Source of the DNA: Axinella damicornis | Taxonomy: Eukaryota; Porifera; Demospongiae; Axinellida; Axinellidae | NCBI GenBank assembly: GCA_963931865.1 | Contig: OZ007505.1 | Location: forward strand, 8,305,415-8,369,414 | Direction: 5' to 3' | DNA length: 64,000 bases | Shown here: positions 1 through 11,400 of the stretch, piece after piece | Layout of the letters: each line of letters begins with the position of its first letter | Position numbering within the stretch: the first letter of the stretch is position 1 | The notes under the pieces: model-generated | Database searches by the model: none | Seen by the model: the letters and a program-made list of their open reading frames with translations, nothing else | What the model was told of the DNA's origin: nothing | Program-made: the position numbers and the translations under genes

Positions 1-350
1 GGAATGTTGTGGTGCGATTGAGTGACCTCAGACGTACTTCGGTACAGAGTACAGACACACTAGCTACCCGTTACGGATAATTATATGGCAAGTACTATAG
101 CTTCCCATTCAGATTCTCCCAAAAGAGACACATTTGTACTGCATCTGTGTATGTCTGCAGCTGCATTCAATGACATATAGCCAGAAAGTATGTCTGGCCA
201 TCTGCAAGTCATATAATACCGGTAGCTACTTGAGACAGCACTTGCAATAGGATTTCCTGCTGTGGTACATGTACATACCCCGGTAGCACTTCTCTAGCAT
301 GTATAAGCTGACATTTACTCAAATTCATACTGACTTGGAGAGTTTAAATA

Positions 351-1385
351 ATGGTGAAAGACTTTAAGATTTTTCTGAATGCTCCTGCGCAGGGGGTATT
401 CTTCTCTGGGTCAGAGGTGTCTGGGATATTGGTGGTCCAAGTAGACAAACCTAAGAGCTATGACAATATTGAAGTTACCCTTGTCGGTCAAGCCCACGTC
501 TCTTGGTCGGAGACTTCTGCATCTGGTCAGAACGAGATTTACATCAACTTGAGTACCACTGTGTGGTCGAAGGAGCAGGTGCCTACTCATGAGCTTCACA
601 CTGGTGTGCACAGTTTCCCATTTCGATTTCAACTCCCGGACAGTTTGCCTTCATCATTTCAGGGATCAATTGGATGGATACGGTACTATGTGGATGGGAA
701 AATAGGCACTGGTAAGCTTAAATTTGATCATTATACAATAAAAACACCCATTACTGTGGTTGAGGTTGTGGACATAAATATCTCCCAACTCCAAACTCCA
801 CTTTATACCAATAAGCAAAAGACACTCTGTTGCCCCTTGGGTAAATCAGCCCCAATCACTCTCAGTGTTCAACTTCACCACCATGGTTTCTGTTATGGAG
901 ACATTATCCCCCTAAAAGTCACTCTAGAGAATGGCAGCAGCCGACAGCTAAGACTGAGCGCACAACTGCTCCAAGTAATTGGCTACACAGCAGAAGGCCA
1001 TCACAGACGCTCACAGAAAGTAGTTGCCGGTATTGCAAGTGGCCAGCTGGAGCGAAGGACCACCAGTACATGGAACCCTGAAGAACTTCTCGTACCTGGT
1101 CATATTGAACCTACACTCAGGTCTTGTGGGATCATCAGCATCGAGTACTTTTTGAAGGTGTCTGCAATTGTCCCTTGGGGACAGAACTTAACAGCTGACA
1201 TTGCTGTTACGATTGATAATGTACAAGGTGTATGCTCCCCGTCTCATCAGCCTCCCCAGTTTGGTCTCCCCAAACCTGAGTCGTCAATAGTTGGGAGGGA
1301 TGACTTTGAGAGTGCCCCGTGGTCCCCACCCCCACCCTATGAAGATGTTGCTGGCAATCCTAATGAATCTGCGACTAGATTTTGA
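351..1385 (+). CDS. Arrestin-domain-containing protein (ARRDC/alpha-arrestin type) with C-terminal PPxY
   Basis: A single uninterrupted 344-codon frame. The N-terminal half has the arrestin pattern (FFSGSEVSGILVVQVDKP near residues 19-36, then the HSFPFRFQLPDSLPSSF stretch near 90-105). The C-terminal arrestin fold follows from about residue 160 (GFCYGDIIPLKV, RSCGIISIEYFLKVSA). The last 30 residues contain SPPPPYEDV, a PPxY motif of the kind that recruits WW domains of NEDD4-family ubiquitin ligases. In known alpha-arrestins this links membrane cargo to ubiquitination and endosomal sorting. The length fits the family. The ATG at 351 was chosen because it precedes the conserved FKIFLNAP start that the paralogue at 4456-5637 shares. 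No introns are seen, unlike the other genes here, so a retrocopy-derived founder is possible. The family call is secure; the exact orthologue is not. Confidence 0.85.
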   Translation: MVKDFKIFLNAPAQGVFFSGSEVSGILVVQVDKPKSYDNIEVTLVGQAHVSWSETSASGQNEIYINLSTTVWSKEQVPTHELHTGVHSFPFRFQLPDSLPSSFQGSIGWIRYYVDGKIGTGKLKFDHYTIKTPITVVEVVDINISQLQTPLYTNKQKTLCCPLGKSAPITLSVQLHHHGFCYGDIIPLKVTLENGSSRQLRLSAQLLQVIGYTAEGHHRRSQKVVAGIASGQLERRTTSTWNPEELLVPGHIEPTLRSCGIISIEYFLKVSAIVPWGQNLTADIAVTIDNVQGVCSPSHQPPQFGLPKPESSIVGRDDFESAPWSPPPPYEDVAGNPNESATRF

Positions 1386-2455
1386 TTTCATCAGTTCTGC
1401 ATATGCCGACGATATGTACTTATGCAGTTATGCATTAATTCAACTACAGTAAATCTAACTTTTTGTGACTCTGTACGTCAACTTTTGTGTGTGTAGCTAT
1501 AGCTACCAGTTCTGCTGATGTGCTTGAACGTTTTGTTCTATTGAAAAAGATCATTCTCAAGGTCAGGAATCCAATAATCAACTAAGTAGCTATTTGGAAA
1601 CTTCAATTAATCTACCAGCCATTCAAATCCCATGCCCTTAATTAATTACACTGAGAACATTCTACCCTCTTCCCCTTTCTTAATGGGACGTCGGCTATGA
1701 CTTGCCCACTTGTGTTTTGTACGCCAGTTGGCCATACGAGCATGTATATAAATGGTATCAAAGTAGCTGGTTGGTGTGGGAGACAGGGAATGAGGCTATA
1801 GGATCAAAGTAGGCTGCACTCATTCCTTGATCACCACAGTGGAGGGAGGCCCTGTATGAGATCCTGCAACCAAGGTGTCCCTTGTTTCCACGTCTAGAAC
1901 ACATTGTATGCTGTATAAGACATACAGAGATTGAAGTTTTAGATCATTAGTTCATTAGTTCACCGAGATTTAAAATAGAACCAGGCCAGCGCTGGGCTGG
2001 TTCCAACGGCCCTGGAACATACAAAAACTGCCTCTGCAGCTATTGCACTTCGAAAGGTTCCTATATATGTGCAAGCACTTCTAATCAGGCACTAAAGCGT
2101 TGACTCTCCCAAAATTGAATTGGGTATGGTACAGCTACTGTAACAGATGCAATACAAACTTTAGCTATGTGCTTCTTTTGGGAAAATCTGCCAATTCTGA
2201 TGGGAAGTGAGGCAACTGATCATGATGCTCTCAGCAAACAATGTTCTCTTAAAACATTTCCAATTTATATTGCAAGGCTTCAACAATGTAATAATTTACT
2301 TTTAGAAGACATTTGATGCTCTTGCAATAATTGGGGTCATTCAGAGATTGAAGTCCCAGGTGGATTTCCACAGTTTGAGGCATCTGGGAATTTAATCAAC
2401 ATGCGTTGCATACTTTAGTGTTGGATGCCTCTGTACTAGTGACAACTACATGCTT
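1386..2455. other. Intergenic, nothing recognised
   Basis: No coding frame, RNA gene or clear repeat was recognised between the first arrestin gene and the repeat block. It should contain the 3' UTR of that gene, but I could not place a polyadenylation signal. Confidence 0.5.
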
Positions 2456-3205
2456 CAGATGCGACAAGGGTTAATCATTGCTGGACACGACTGGAATGGA
2501 TTGGACTGATTAATGTCCAGTGATTAGTGCATGCTTCACTCACTGGATTACTAATCACTGGACGTGACTGGAACTGGAACGGACTGGATTCATTTAGTAG
2601 TTCAGTGATTAGTGACAACCATGCACTTCAAATGTGACTGGGTGTCACTAATCACGAGTGGACGTGACTGGAATGGACTGGACTGATTAACAGTCCAGTG
2701 ATTAGTGCATGCTTCAGATGTGACTGGGTGTCACTAATCATGGCTGGACGTGACTGTAATTGACTGGTGAATGGACTGCCAGTGATTAGTGCATGCTTCA
2801 GGACGTGACTGGAATTGACTGGAATGGACTGGTAGTCCAGTGATTAGTGCATGTGACTGGGTGTCACTAATCATGGCTGGACGTGACTGGAATGGACTGG
2901 TAGTCCAGTGACTCTTGCATGCTTCAGATGTGACTGGACATGACTGTACTGATTATAGTAGTCCAGTGTTCAGTGACAACCACCTGTGACTGGACATGAC
3001 TGGAACTGGAATGATTAAGTCCGCTGATTAGTGACAACCACATGCTTCAGCTGTGACTGGACGGGACTGGATCATGGACTGATTAGTAGTCCAGTGATTA
3101 GTGACAGACATGTGCAGCATCAAATGTGACAAGGTTTCACTAATCACTGGTTACTTAATGGCTGGATGTGACTGGAATGGGTGATTAATAGTCCAGTAAT
3201 TAGTG
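2456..3205. repeat. Degenerate tandem repeat rich in GTGACTGGAATGGACTGG
   Basis: Imperfect units of roughly 85 bp. Two adjacent, fairly clean units run about 2631-2717 and 2718-2801. Each combines GTGACTGG-type words, TCCAGTGATTAGTGCATGC and TGGGTGTCACTAATCA. TCCAGT and ACTGGA occur in both orientations within a unit, so each unit can form small hairpins. The edges decay into unique sequence. No protein is encoded. Confidence 0.75.
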
Positions 3206-4455
3206 TCACCCCAGGAGACAATAATATTATAGTCAGAAGACTGCAGGTCAAAGTAGCAAACTTTGGTTAGAATTAGCTGCAGGCAAATGCATATAGCTAG
3301 CTATAGAGATACCTTTTAAAAATTGTATCGTGAGAACACATGCACACCATCTTCATTTAGCAGATTGTATAATTTGCTATGTTTATCATTTCTACTTCTT
3401 GAATTTTTGATGTTACCGGTAAGTAGCTATATAGCTACACCCATTAATTTTGTGGTTGTGCATGCATATATAGACAAAGAGAACTCAAATGTGCATGCCA
3501 AACGTAAAGGAAAGATAACAAAGGCTCCTGGACAGTTTGCATATAATTATCTAATGTTGGTAAAAATGTTGAGAATAATAATTATTGCGAAGATGAAGAA
3601 GAGCAGATCAGAGAAAAGTGAAGTGTTAGAAGAAGAATACAGACATATTGAGTAAAGCTCAGTAAACCTGTCTGAGGTCTCATCTTGTCAGCAGGAATCA
3701 TTACGAACTTGACAATGTTTTATTGCATGAAAGCTGTAGCTATTGCATCTGCAGTTCTCCCCGCAGTTCTACGTACCTTCGGTATAGCTACTTGTTCCAG
3801 ACGCTTCATAGAACTTATGAGAACCTTTCTTTTCCAACAAGTGTAACCATAGCCTCGTTCCCAGGTGCTGGGAATGAGACTAGTGTAACCCGAGTCAGCA
3901 ATTGAGTGTTGCTGTTGTAAATATCTAGGTAGCTATAACAAGTCCAATATAGTAAAAAGGATATCACAATAACTCTACAGAAGGCTAAACACTTGTAGAA
4001 AACCTCAGCACCGTAGGAAACCATGCAAATTTGAAAAGCAAAGTGTGAGCTATCGAACTCTGTGCAGGAGACACTTTAGCTGTGATGTTTGGCCTCAGCT
4101 GCAGTCTTCTTGATAACAAGATCATTCATGCATCATTGTACATTAATTTTGATACTTAGCTACACAACCGTTCGCATCGCATGCACGTTCAGGCCCTTGT
4201 ACTCTGTTTGCAATGGAAAGTAATTCATTATAACAGTTTCCACGTCAGCTAGGAGCAGTAATATAATGAATTTAGAGGTTACAAAATCAGTTTTGTGACA
4301 TGACAATACAGCGTAAGTACATCCATATAGACTAGATGTAGTTAGTACAGATGATGAATCAAAATCCTCTGATAAGGAGGCGTGCAAAACGTGTGTTTGG
4401 GGATAAAAGCTAAAAAGCATGCACATGGGGGAACGTCTCCCTTACATTCCGCCTC
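3206..4455. other. Intergenic between convergent arrestin genes
   Basis: Apart from the 33-bp fold-back element at 3850-3882, I see no supported gene here. The short frames show no family resemblance. It should contain the 3' UTR of the minus-strand arrestin gene. Confidence 0.45.
3850..3882. mobile_element. 33-bp fold-back micro-MITE, TAGCCTC family
   Basis: Begins TAGCCTCGTTCCCAGG and ends with its near inverse CTGGGAATGAGACTA, separated by one or two bases. It is flanked by GTGTAACCA (3841-3849) and GTGTAACCC (3883-3891), a 9-bp target duplication with one mismatch. The copy is terminal repeats only. Confidence 0.8.
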
Positions 4456-5637
4456 CTATGACATTGGAGTGGCAGCAACATCCTGGGGTGTGGCACTCTG
4501 GAAGTCACCTGCTGCCAACCCAGCTTTAGGTGATCTACGTTGAGGAGGCTGACGAGATGAGATTTGTGTGGGGTTTCCAGAAGAGGTAGGCTGGGGGGAG
4601 ACAAACCGGGGTTGTACCATCATGGGGACAGGATTTGGTGCACTTGCAGAGCTGTGCAGGGGTACATTGCCAATTGTGACACCAAAGCAAACTGTTAAGT
4701 TCAGTCCCCTACGATTAACTGCAGACACCTTCAAAAGATATTCGATGCGGATGATCCCACATGATCTGAGTGTGGGTACAATACTAGAAGCTGAAGGTAC
4801 AACGAGCTCTTTAGGGTTCCACATACTGGTGGTTCTTGGTTCCAGCTGGCCACTTGCAATACCGGCAACTACACTCGACGTTTCTTTGACATGGTGTTCT
4901 GCAGTGTAGAAAATTACTTGGGGGCGTTCTGCAGTGTAGGAAATAACTTGGAGGAGTTGTGCTACCAGATTTAGCTGTCGCCTGGTGCCATTCTCTAGTG
5001 TCACCTTCATGGGAATAATGTCTCCATAACAGAAACCATGGCGGGGAAGTTCAACACTGAGAGCAATTGGTGCTGATCTACACAAGAAGCAGGAAGCCAT
5101 CTTTTGTGTCTCTGCACGAATTGGAGTTTGGAGTTGGGGGACGTTTATGTCCACAACTTCAACCACTGTAATGGGTACTTTTATTGTATAATCAGCAATA
5201 CTAGTGCATATCCTTCCCTCCACATAGTATTCAATCCATCCTGGGACAGTATGGTCAATACCAAGTATACGTGTTCTCAGTTCCTGACCAGAAAAGGACG
5301 AAGGCAATCTGTCCGCCAGGAGTTGGAATCGAAAAGGAAAGCTGTGCATGCCAGCATGAAGTTCCTGTGTAGGCACTTGTTCTTTTGTCCAAACAACGGT
5401 ACTCGTGTTGACGTAAATCTCATTTGAAGTGAATGTATGGTAGCCATTTTGATACTGCACTTTGAAAGAGCAATGGGCTTGCCCGACAAATGTAGCTTGA
5501 ATCTTGTTGTAGAGTTTACGTGTAGATTCGTCTGTTTGGACCACCAAAACCCCAGACACCTCTGAGCCAGAGAAGAATACCCTCTGGGGAGGAGTATTTA
5601 GCACAATCTTAAACATCTGCCAAAATTTGAAGAGCAA
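4456..5637 (-). CDS. Arrestin-domain-containing protein, paralogue lacking the PPxY tail
   Basis: A 393-codon minus-strand frame, clearly paralogous to the gene at 351-1385 and convergent with it. It shares FFSGSEVSGVLVVQ, HSFPFRFQL, VVDINVPQLQTP, GFCYGDIIPMKVTLENG and RSCGIIRIEYLLKVSA. The middle is longer, with a local duplication around QVISYTAERPQVIFYTAE. The tail ends GDFQSATPQDVAATPMS. Compared with the paralogue's tail, the segment carrying PPPY is gone, so NEDD4-type recruitment through PPxY is not expected. The likely start is the internal Met whose codon begins at 5616 (MFKIVLNTPP), which matches the paralogue's N terminus. The seven residues upstream are not conserved, and the sequence just before that ATG (TTTTGGCAG) resembles a 3' splice site, so a non-coding first exon upstream is possible. 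Confidence 0.83.
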   Translation of the reverse strand: MLFKFWQMFKIVLNTPPQRVFFSGSEVSGVLVVQTDESTRKLYNKIQATFVGQAHCSFKVQYQNGYHTFTSNEIYVNTSTVVWTKEQVPTQELHAGMHSFPFRFQLLADRLPSSFSGQELRTRILGIDHTVPGWIEYYVEGRICTSIADYTIKVPITVVEVVDINVPQLQTPIRAETQKMASCFLCRSAPIALSVELPRHGFCYGDIIPMKVTLENGTRRQLNLVAQLLQVISYTAERPQVIFYTAEHHVKETSSVVAGIASGQLEPRTTSMWNPKELVVPSASSIVPTLRSCGIIRIEYLLKVSAVNRRGLNLTVCFGVTIGNVPLHSSASAPNPVPMMVQPRFVSPQPTSSGNPTQISSRQPPQRRSPKAGLAAGDFQSATPQDVAATPMS

Positions 5638-5876
5638 AATCTCTGTTTACCTTCAATGTACACGACTGGAAGTACACAAATCTGCGACTGCTATGACGTG
5701 CCTCTTGTACTGTAAGTACTTTGTACTTCCGGTACAGACGTACTTTGTACTTCCGGGGCAAACGTTCAAGTTCAATAGACTGCTTGCTATTGTTAATTGT
5801 AAGACCCTCCCTTCCGTGTGGGTCTGGCCCCGCGAGACTAACTACCTAGCTAGCAAGAGCGCATAAGCAGAGGCTG

Positions 5877-7096
5877 TGCACTAGGCAGTGCACTATACCA
5901 GGCTGTGCACTATATAGGCAGTGCACTAGGCAGTGCACTACCAGGCTGTGCACTAGGCAGTGCACTACCAGGCAGTGCACTAGGCAGTGCACTATCAGGC
6001 TGTGCACTAGGTAGTGCACTATACCAGACTGTGCACTAGGCAGTGCACTACCAGGCTGTGCACTAGGCAGTGCACTACCAGGCTGTGCACTAGGCAGTGC
6101 ACTACCAGGCTGTGCACTAGGCAGTGCACTATACCAGGCTGTGCACTAGGCAGTGCACTACCAGGCTGTGCACTAGGCAGTGCACTACCAGGCTGTGCAC
6201 TAGGCAGTGCACTATACCAGCCTATGCACTAGGCAGTGCACTACCAGGCAGTGCACTAGGCAGTGCACTATACCAGGCTGTGCACTAGGCAGTGCACTAT
6301 ACCAGACTGTGCCCTTGGCAGTGCACTACCAGGCTGTGCACTAGGCAGTGCACTAGGCAGTACACTACCAGGCTGTGCACTAGGCAGTGCACTATACCAG
6401 GCTGTGCACTTGGCAGTGCACTACCAGGCTGTGCACCAGGCAGTGCACTATACCAAGCTGTGCACTAGGCAGTGCACTATACCAGGCTGTGCACTAGGCA
6501 GTGCACTACCAGGCTGTGCACTAGGCAGTGCACTACCAGGCTGTGAACTAGGCAGTGCACTAGGCAGTGCACTAGGCAGTGCACTAGGCAGTGCACTACC
6601 AGGCTGTGCACTAGGCAGTGCACTATCAGGCTGTGCACTAGGCAGTGCACTACCAGGCTGTGCACTAGGCAGTGCACTACCAGGCTGTGCACTAGGCAGT
6701 GCACTAGGCAGTGCACTACCAGGCTGTGCACCAGGCTGTGCACTAGGCAGTACACTATACCAGGCTGTGCACTAGGCAGTGCACTAGGCAGTGCACTACC
6801 AGGCTATGCACTAGGGAGTGTACTAGGCAGTGCACTACCAGGCTGTGCACTAGGCAGTGCACTATACCAGGCTGTGCACTAGGCAGTGCACTAGGCAGTG
6901 CACTACCAGGCTATGCACTAGGGAGTGCACTAGGCAGTGCACTACCAGGCTGTGCACTAGGCAGTGCTCTACCAGGCTGTGCACTAGGCTGTGCACTAGG
7001 GCAGTGCACTACCAGGCTGTGCACTAGGCAGTGCACTATACCAGGCTGTGCCCTAGGCAGTGCACTACCAGGCTGTGCACTAGGCAGTGCATTGCA
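5877..7096. repeat. 27-bp satellite (CAGGCTGTGCACTAGGCAGTGCACTAC)
   Basis: About 1.2 kb of tandem repeats. The dominant 27-bp unit is two diverged 12-bp subunits (AGGCTGTGCACT and AGGCAGTGCACT) plus ACC or ATACC. Stretches of the pure 12-bp subunit occur, for example near 6550-6600. The embedded GTGCAC palindrome gives every unit hairpin potential. Long open frames on both strands (ALGSALPGC and similar) are by-products of the period and not genes. Confidence 0.92.
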
Positions 7097-7170
7097 AAGC
7101 AACTCGCTGGCGAGCCGCATCCCTCAAAGCACACCCACCTCGAGCCTCTGGCACCCATGGAGAACGGTAC

Positions 7171-8095
7171 TACTTTTTCTTTTTCTTTTTTTTATGAAAC
7201 TAATTTTTTTGATTAATTTCTGCATACAAGCATGGTCCATGAAATAGCAAAGCTAATACGATACATGAACCTAAACATACGACAATAGAAATATAAGACT
7301 ACTTGGTCCACATACAACAGATGTTGGTAAACTATTCCAAAAGCGGTGCATGTGAGGAAAAAAGGGATTATAGTAAGTGTTTGTTCTGGCATATGGTACA
7401 GTGAAATAGGAAAAGGTACGCATATTGTAGTTGGAGGGGGGATGTGGAAGTAATAAACCTTCAGGGATAAAACTGCCACCGTGCACAAATTGATACATCA
7501 TATTGGCCTTTAATTGTAACCGCCTTTGTTGGAGAGATGGTATGTCCAGATACGTCAGCATACTTTCATAGTCCATGACCCAAGAGTTGCAGCATATTTT
7601 GCAAGCAAATTTTTGCACATTCTCAAGTAGGGTAATGTCCTTAGTGAGGTGGGGGTCCCATACTGTACATGCGTATTCAAGGTGTGGCCTAATACATGAC
7701 AGGTAGAACTGACGGAGGGTGTTTGAGTCTGCATAGTTGTAGAATTGAGTAAGCCCACTAGTCTCCTGCTTTTAAGGCAAATGGACTGAATATGGTCCGA
7801 CCATGACAGACTAGAGGTGATGGTAACACCAAGGTACTTGTAGCTTTGAACTTGTTCTAGCAGCTGACCAGCCAGATAGAGTTGGGGACACTGATGGGTC
7901 TTGCTCCTTGTTATTAACATTTGTTTGCACTTTGCTGCATTCAGGGTTAGGAAGTTCTATTGTTCAATGCTAGTTACATCCTCCTGCATTTGGTTGTAGT
8001 CTGCATTTGTTTCGATCGATCATCATCTGTAAAGTAGTATATCATCCGCATAAACAACCATTTTGGAGCCCACTACTACAGCCACTCTGATCAGC
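7171..8095 (-). mobile_element. 5'-truncated, frameshifted non-LTR retrotransposon (reverse transcriptase C-terminal part)
   Basis: Read on the minus strand, 8041-8052 encodes YADD in the context VYADDILL, the reverse transcriptase catalytic box. Downstream at 7555-7920 is YKYLGVTITSSLSWSDHI, the conserved post-catalytic motif of many non-LTR elements. A shifted frame at 7271-7618 then gives PSLQQRRLQLKANMMYQFVHG and FFPHMHRFWNSLP, typical C-terminal motifs of invertebrate non-LTR polymerases. The complement of the T-rich 7171-7210 stretch forms an A-rich 3' tail. The upstream polymerase and endonuclease are absent and the frame is broken, so this copy is dead. The clade is not resolved. Confidence 0.85.
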
Positions 8096-8405
8096 TAGTG
8101 CTTACAGAGGATGATGTCCATGGTGCTGCACTCCCAGAAGTTCAGAACCACCGGAGAAACACCACAAGACTGCCTTGGGACGGTGTTGCTGAGTGCTTGC
8201 GTGTTGGAATCCTGCATCAGTTTATCTATGGTGCTGGTCTCTCTTGCAATGTAGTCTTCAATCACCTACACAAACCGAAGTACTGTATTCACTGACGATT
8301 GTTACCTAGAAAAGTGTAAGGGGCTCGCAAAGGTAGTTGCAGCGCGCGCGTTAGCCAAAACGAGGCAAAATTAATTAATTGATCATGGCCGGCCGCTTTT
8401 TAACC

Positions 8406-8415
8406 GTCATGTGAC
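8406..8415. promoter_or_regulatory. M-box/CLEAR-like E-box GTCATGTGAC
   Basis: GTCATGTGAC lies 59 bp upstream of the hexosaminidase ATG. It contains TCATGTGA, the M-box bound by MITF/TFE factors, and differs by one base from the CLEAR consensus GTCACGTGAC that TFEB uses at lysosomal genes. Position and identity fit the downstream lysosomal enzyme. Binding is inference. Confidence 0.45.
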
Positions 8416-8473
8416 ACGAGACGAGGGGGGTGGGGCTAGTCAGTTAGCTCTACCTCCATCACACTATAGCGCG

Positions 8474-11400
8474 ATGAGGGTCCTTTTGCTGGTGTGTATT
8501 CTCTTCCCTTGCCTCGAGTGGGCAACTGGCGACTCCAGTACTACGACCGACCTGCTGTGGCCGCTCCCCCGTTCCGCCACATTTGGCAGCACCATCTACT
8601 CACTGAACCCAGAAACCTTCACGTTTGTCGGGACGGGCCTAGGAGGCAACAGTAACACACTGAAGGGTGCCTTCGAGCGCTACACTAACTTGATCTTCCA
8701 GACACCGGCGCCGTTCTTCCCGTCTGGAGGAAGCAGCGGCGCTGGACAGCAGGAGCTGGCCAGCCTGGTGGTGAACGTGATCAGCGATGACGAGACGCTA
8801 GGGTTGAACACCAACGAAACATGTAAATTTTAGCTACAGAGCAAAGCCTCAAGCCTCACATGTGCAATCATATAGTTGTACTGAACTGGACTTCCAGTTT
8901 GGTACTTGAGATTGCTGCGCACTCAGTGTTTATTCTTGTGTGTGATCACGAATCCGTACCTCTTCCAATACTTCTACTCTTTCTGCAGATACTCTGGGTG
9001 TGGCAGATGGGAAGGGAATGATTATGGCCCCCAATGTTTATGCTGCACTCAGAGGTACCGTACACCTACATCACTCTAATCATACATACCTAGAAATTTT
9101 ACGACGTGGATATTGGTCCGGCAGGAAGTACATACTTTAGGTATAGGTACCGGAAATGCGCGCGCATCTAGAACCGGCCCTGGCCCTAACATTGCCCTAC
9201 TTCCTGCCGGACCATATCCACTTCGGAAATTTTAACATAGATTGCGGTTTGGAAGCAATGCATTTTTACTAATTACTGAGTGTTTTTTAAATCAAAACTC
9301 GCATTCATACATCAAAGTCTGCAATTCATATACGCACGCATCTCATTACCTTATTTTCCAGGTTTGGAAACCTTCAGTCAGCTGGTGTACAGGAACCCAG
9401 ATGACTCGGTAAACTTACAATTATGCATGTAGCGAGAGCAACCCACACTGAAGTGAACAACTGGACTAACCTCTGGCAACAGCACATCCCCGGCATACGT
9501 GAACCGGAAGTTGCCATTAGACACTAGCCTCATTCCCAGGCTGGGCGGGGCCTGGGAACGAGGCTAATTAGACACTTCTCTTCCCACCTAGTACAAGTAG
9601 ACAAGTATTTAGGGTCCATAGCGTATAATGCTTTAGCCCTTAGGGCCCATAGTGCTTCATGAGACTTTCAGCTTCACATCTGGCAATCTTCGTGGGACTT
9701 ACTGAGTGAGCAGAAAGGACGAGGAAGGGAGAGGTGGGTGCGTACACTGGAAGGGTACAAACACCATGGCTGTGCGTGGGCTCAGCTGTGGAAGGGGGGG
9801 GGGGGGGGGGGGGGGGGGGGCATTTCTGTCGCTTTTGGCTTAAATGGACTTAGAAATTATGATTGCAAGTTTGTTAATTGATGGGTGTGGTTAGAGTCAC
9901 GTATTTGCTTAGGATGGCTGAAATTACCTGCAGTTTAGGGTATTTATAAGGGTTTTGACTGAAAATGACCTTGAGATAGACTATCGGCCCTTCAGAGATT
10001 TATATAGTAAATGCCCTACTATTGAACATGGAAAACTCGTCACACCCTCTCCCCCTTTCATTACATACTCAATGAAACACTGTAACTTGCCTACTTGTGT
10101 TTTTCTTGTCAGCTGGCCATTAGTGAAGTGAATATCATAGACATGCCACGGTTCAACTTCCGGGGAGTCATGATTGACACTGCTCGACACTACTTGCCTC
10201 TGGAGACGATCTTGTCACATTTGGTATGTGCATGTAGACAATTACTAGGACCAACTGAGTCAGTTGTGTACGTGTTGCATCTCCTGCCTACCACCCCAGG
10301 ATGCAATGGCCTACAACAAGTTCAACGTGCTTCATTGGCACATTGTGGATGACCAGTCCTTCCCCTACGAGAGCTCCACCTTCCCCGACTTGAGCATCCA
10401 AGTATTTATACAACCTTATCTACCCTGTGTGCACATGTGCAAAGAGGGGTTAAACAATTGGTTTTGTCCGTTTGTTGTAGACCTGTTTTAGTCAAACCCT
10501 TGACAACTTTATTGCCCACTGGCTGGGTGAATTGTGACGTATAATGGAATCAATACCTACACCTTGAGGTGCACTAATTTCAAGCAGATTGGGATTTGGC
10601 AGTATCATAGTCGTGCGGTAATAAGTGCAGCTCACTTATAGTCTGTCTGTCTGTCCAGTGGAATCTTGTGATGTATAGCTAGTGTTAAACGATGGATGAA
10701 ACTCAACAAAATCTGTGCCTGTGTACCTGATAGCAACCGAAACGATTCTCTTCTGTGCATGTCCAGCTCTGTCTTATTAAATGCTGCTAGGGCCCACCAT
10801 TTTAATACGGTCAACAACTCAAATATGGATGTACACGGGCTCTGGCAACAGTGATTAAGACACTAGTATGTAGCCAAAGCAGTTATGCTTCTTATGTTGG
10901 CTAAGGTATATCTCACTATGTAGAAACATCTCATCAAATTCCCCATATTTGGCACATGTTAATTCATACCGAACAACATCTATGTCTGTGCTATGGTCAA
11001 ACCTGTGCCTAACAGTGAATATGGGCTTATGAGCGAGCTGCACTTAATACTGCGCGACTATGATACTGCCAAATCCCAATCTGCTTGAAATTAGTGCACC
11101 TCAAGGTATTGATTCCATTGTACGTCACAATTCACCCAGCCAGTGGGCAATAAAGTTGTCAAGGGTTTGGCTAAAACTGTGGTAGTCTTCATCAGGGCAC
11201 ATAAAAATAAATTGCAATGTGATTCTTGTGTTTACATCCCAAGAGTTCTGTTGTACATCACATGACAGCATGAGACAACATCGCAACATTATTCTGGGCT
11301 ATAAATGGAGTAACCCTTTCCCCTTGCACACACAACACTCATACATACACATACCCCCCGGTACACACATGTACACACACATTCATGCATGCGCACACAT

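Noticed and set aside
2456..3205. CRISPR-like array
   Set aside because: Units are degenerate and contiguous without unique spacers, in a eukaryotic context.
5877..7096. Long open frames (ALGSALPGC and HCLVHSLV repeats) on both strands
   Set aside because: The period is a multiple of three without stops, so frames stay open by arithmetic; the translation is pure satellite.
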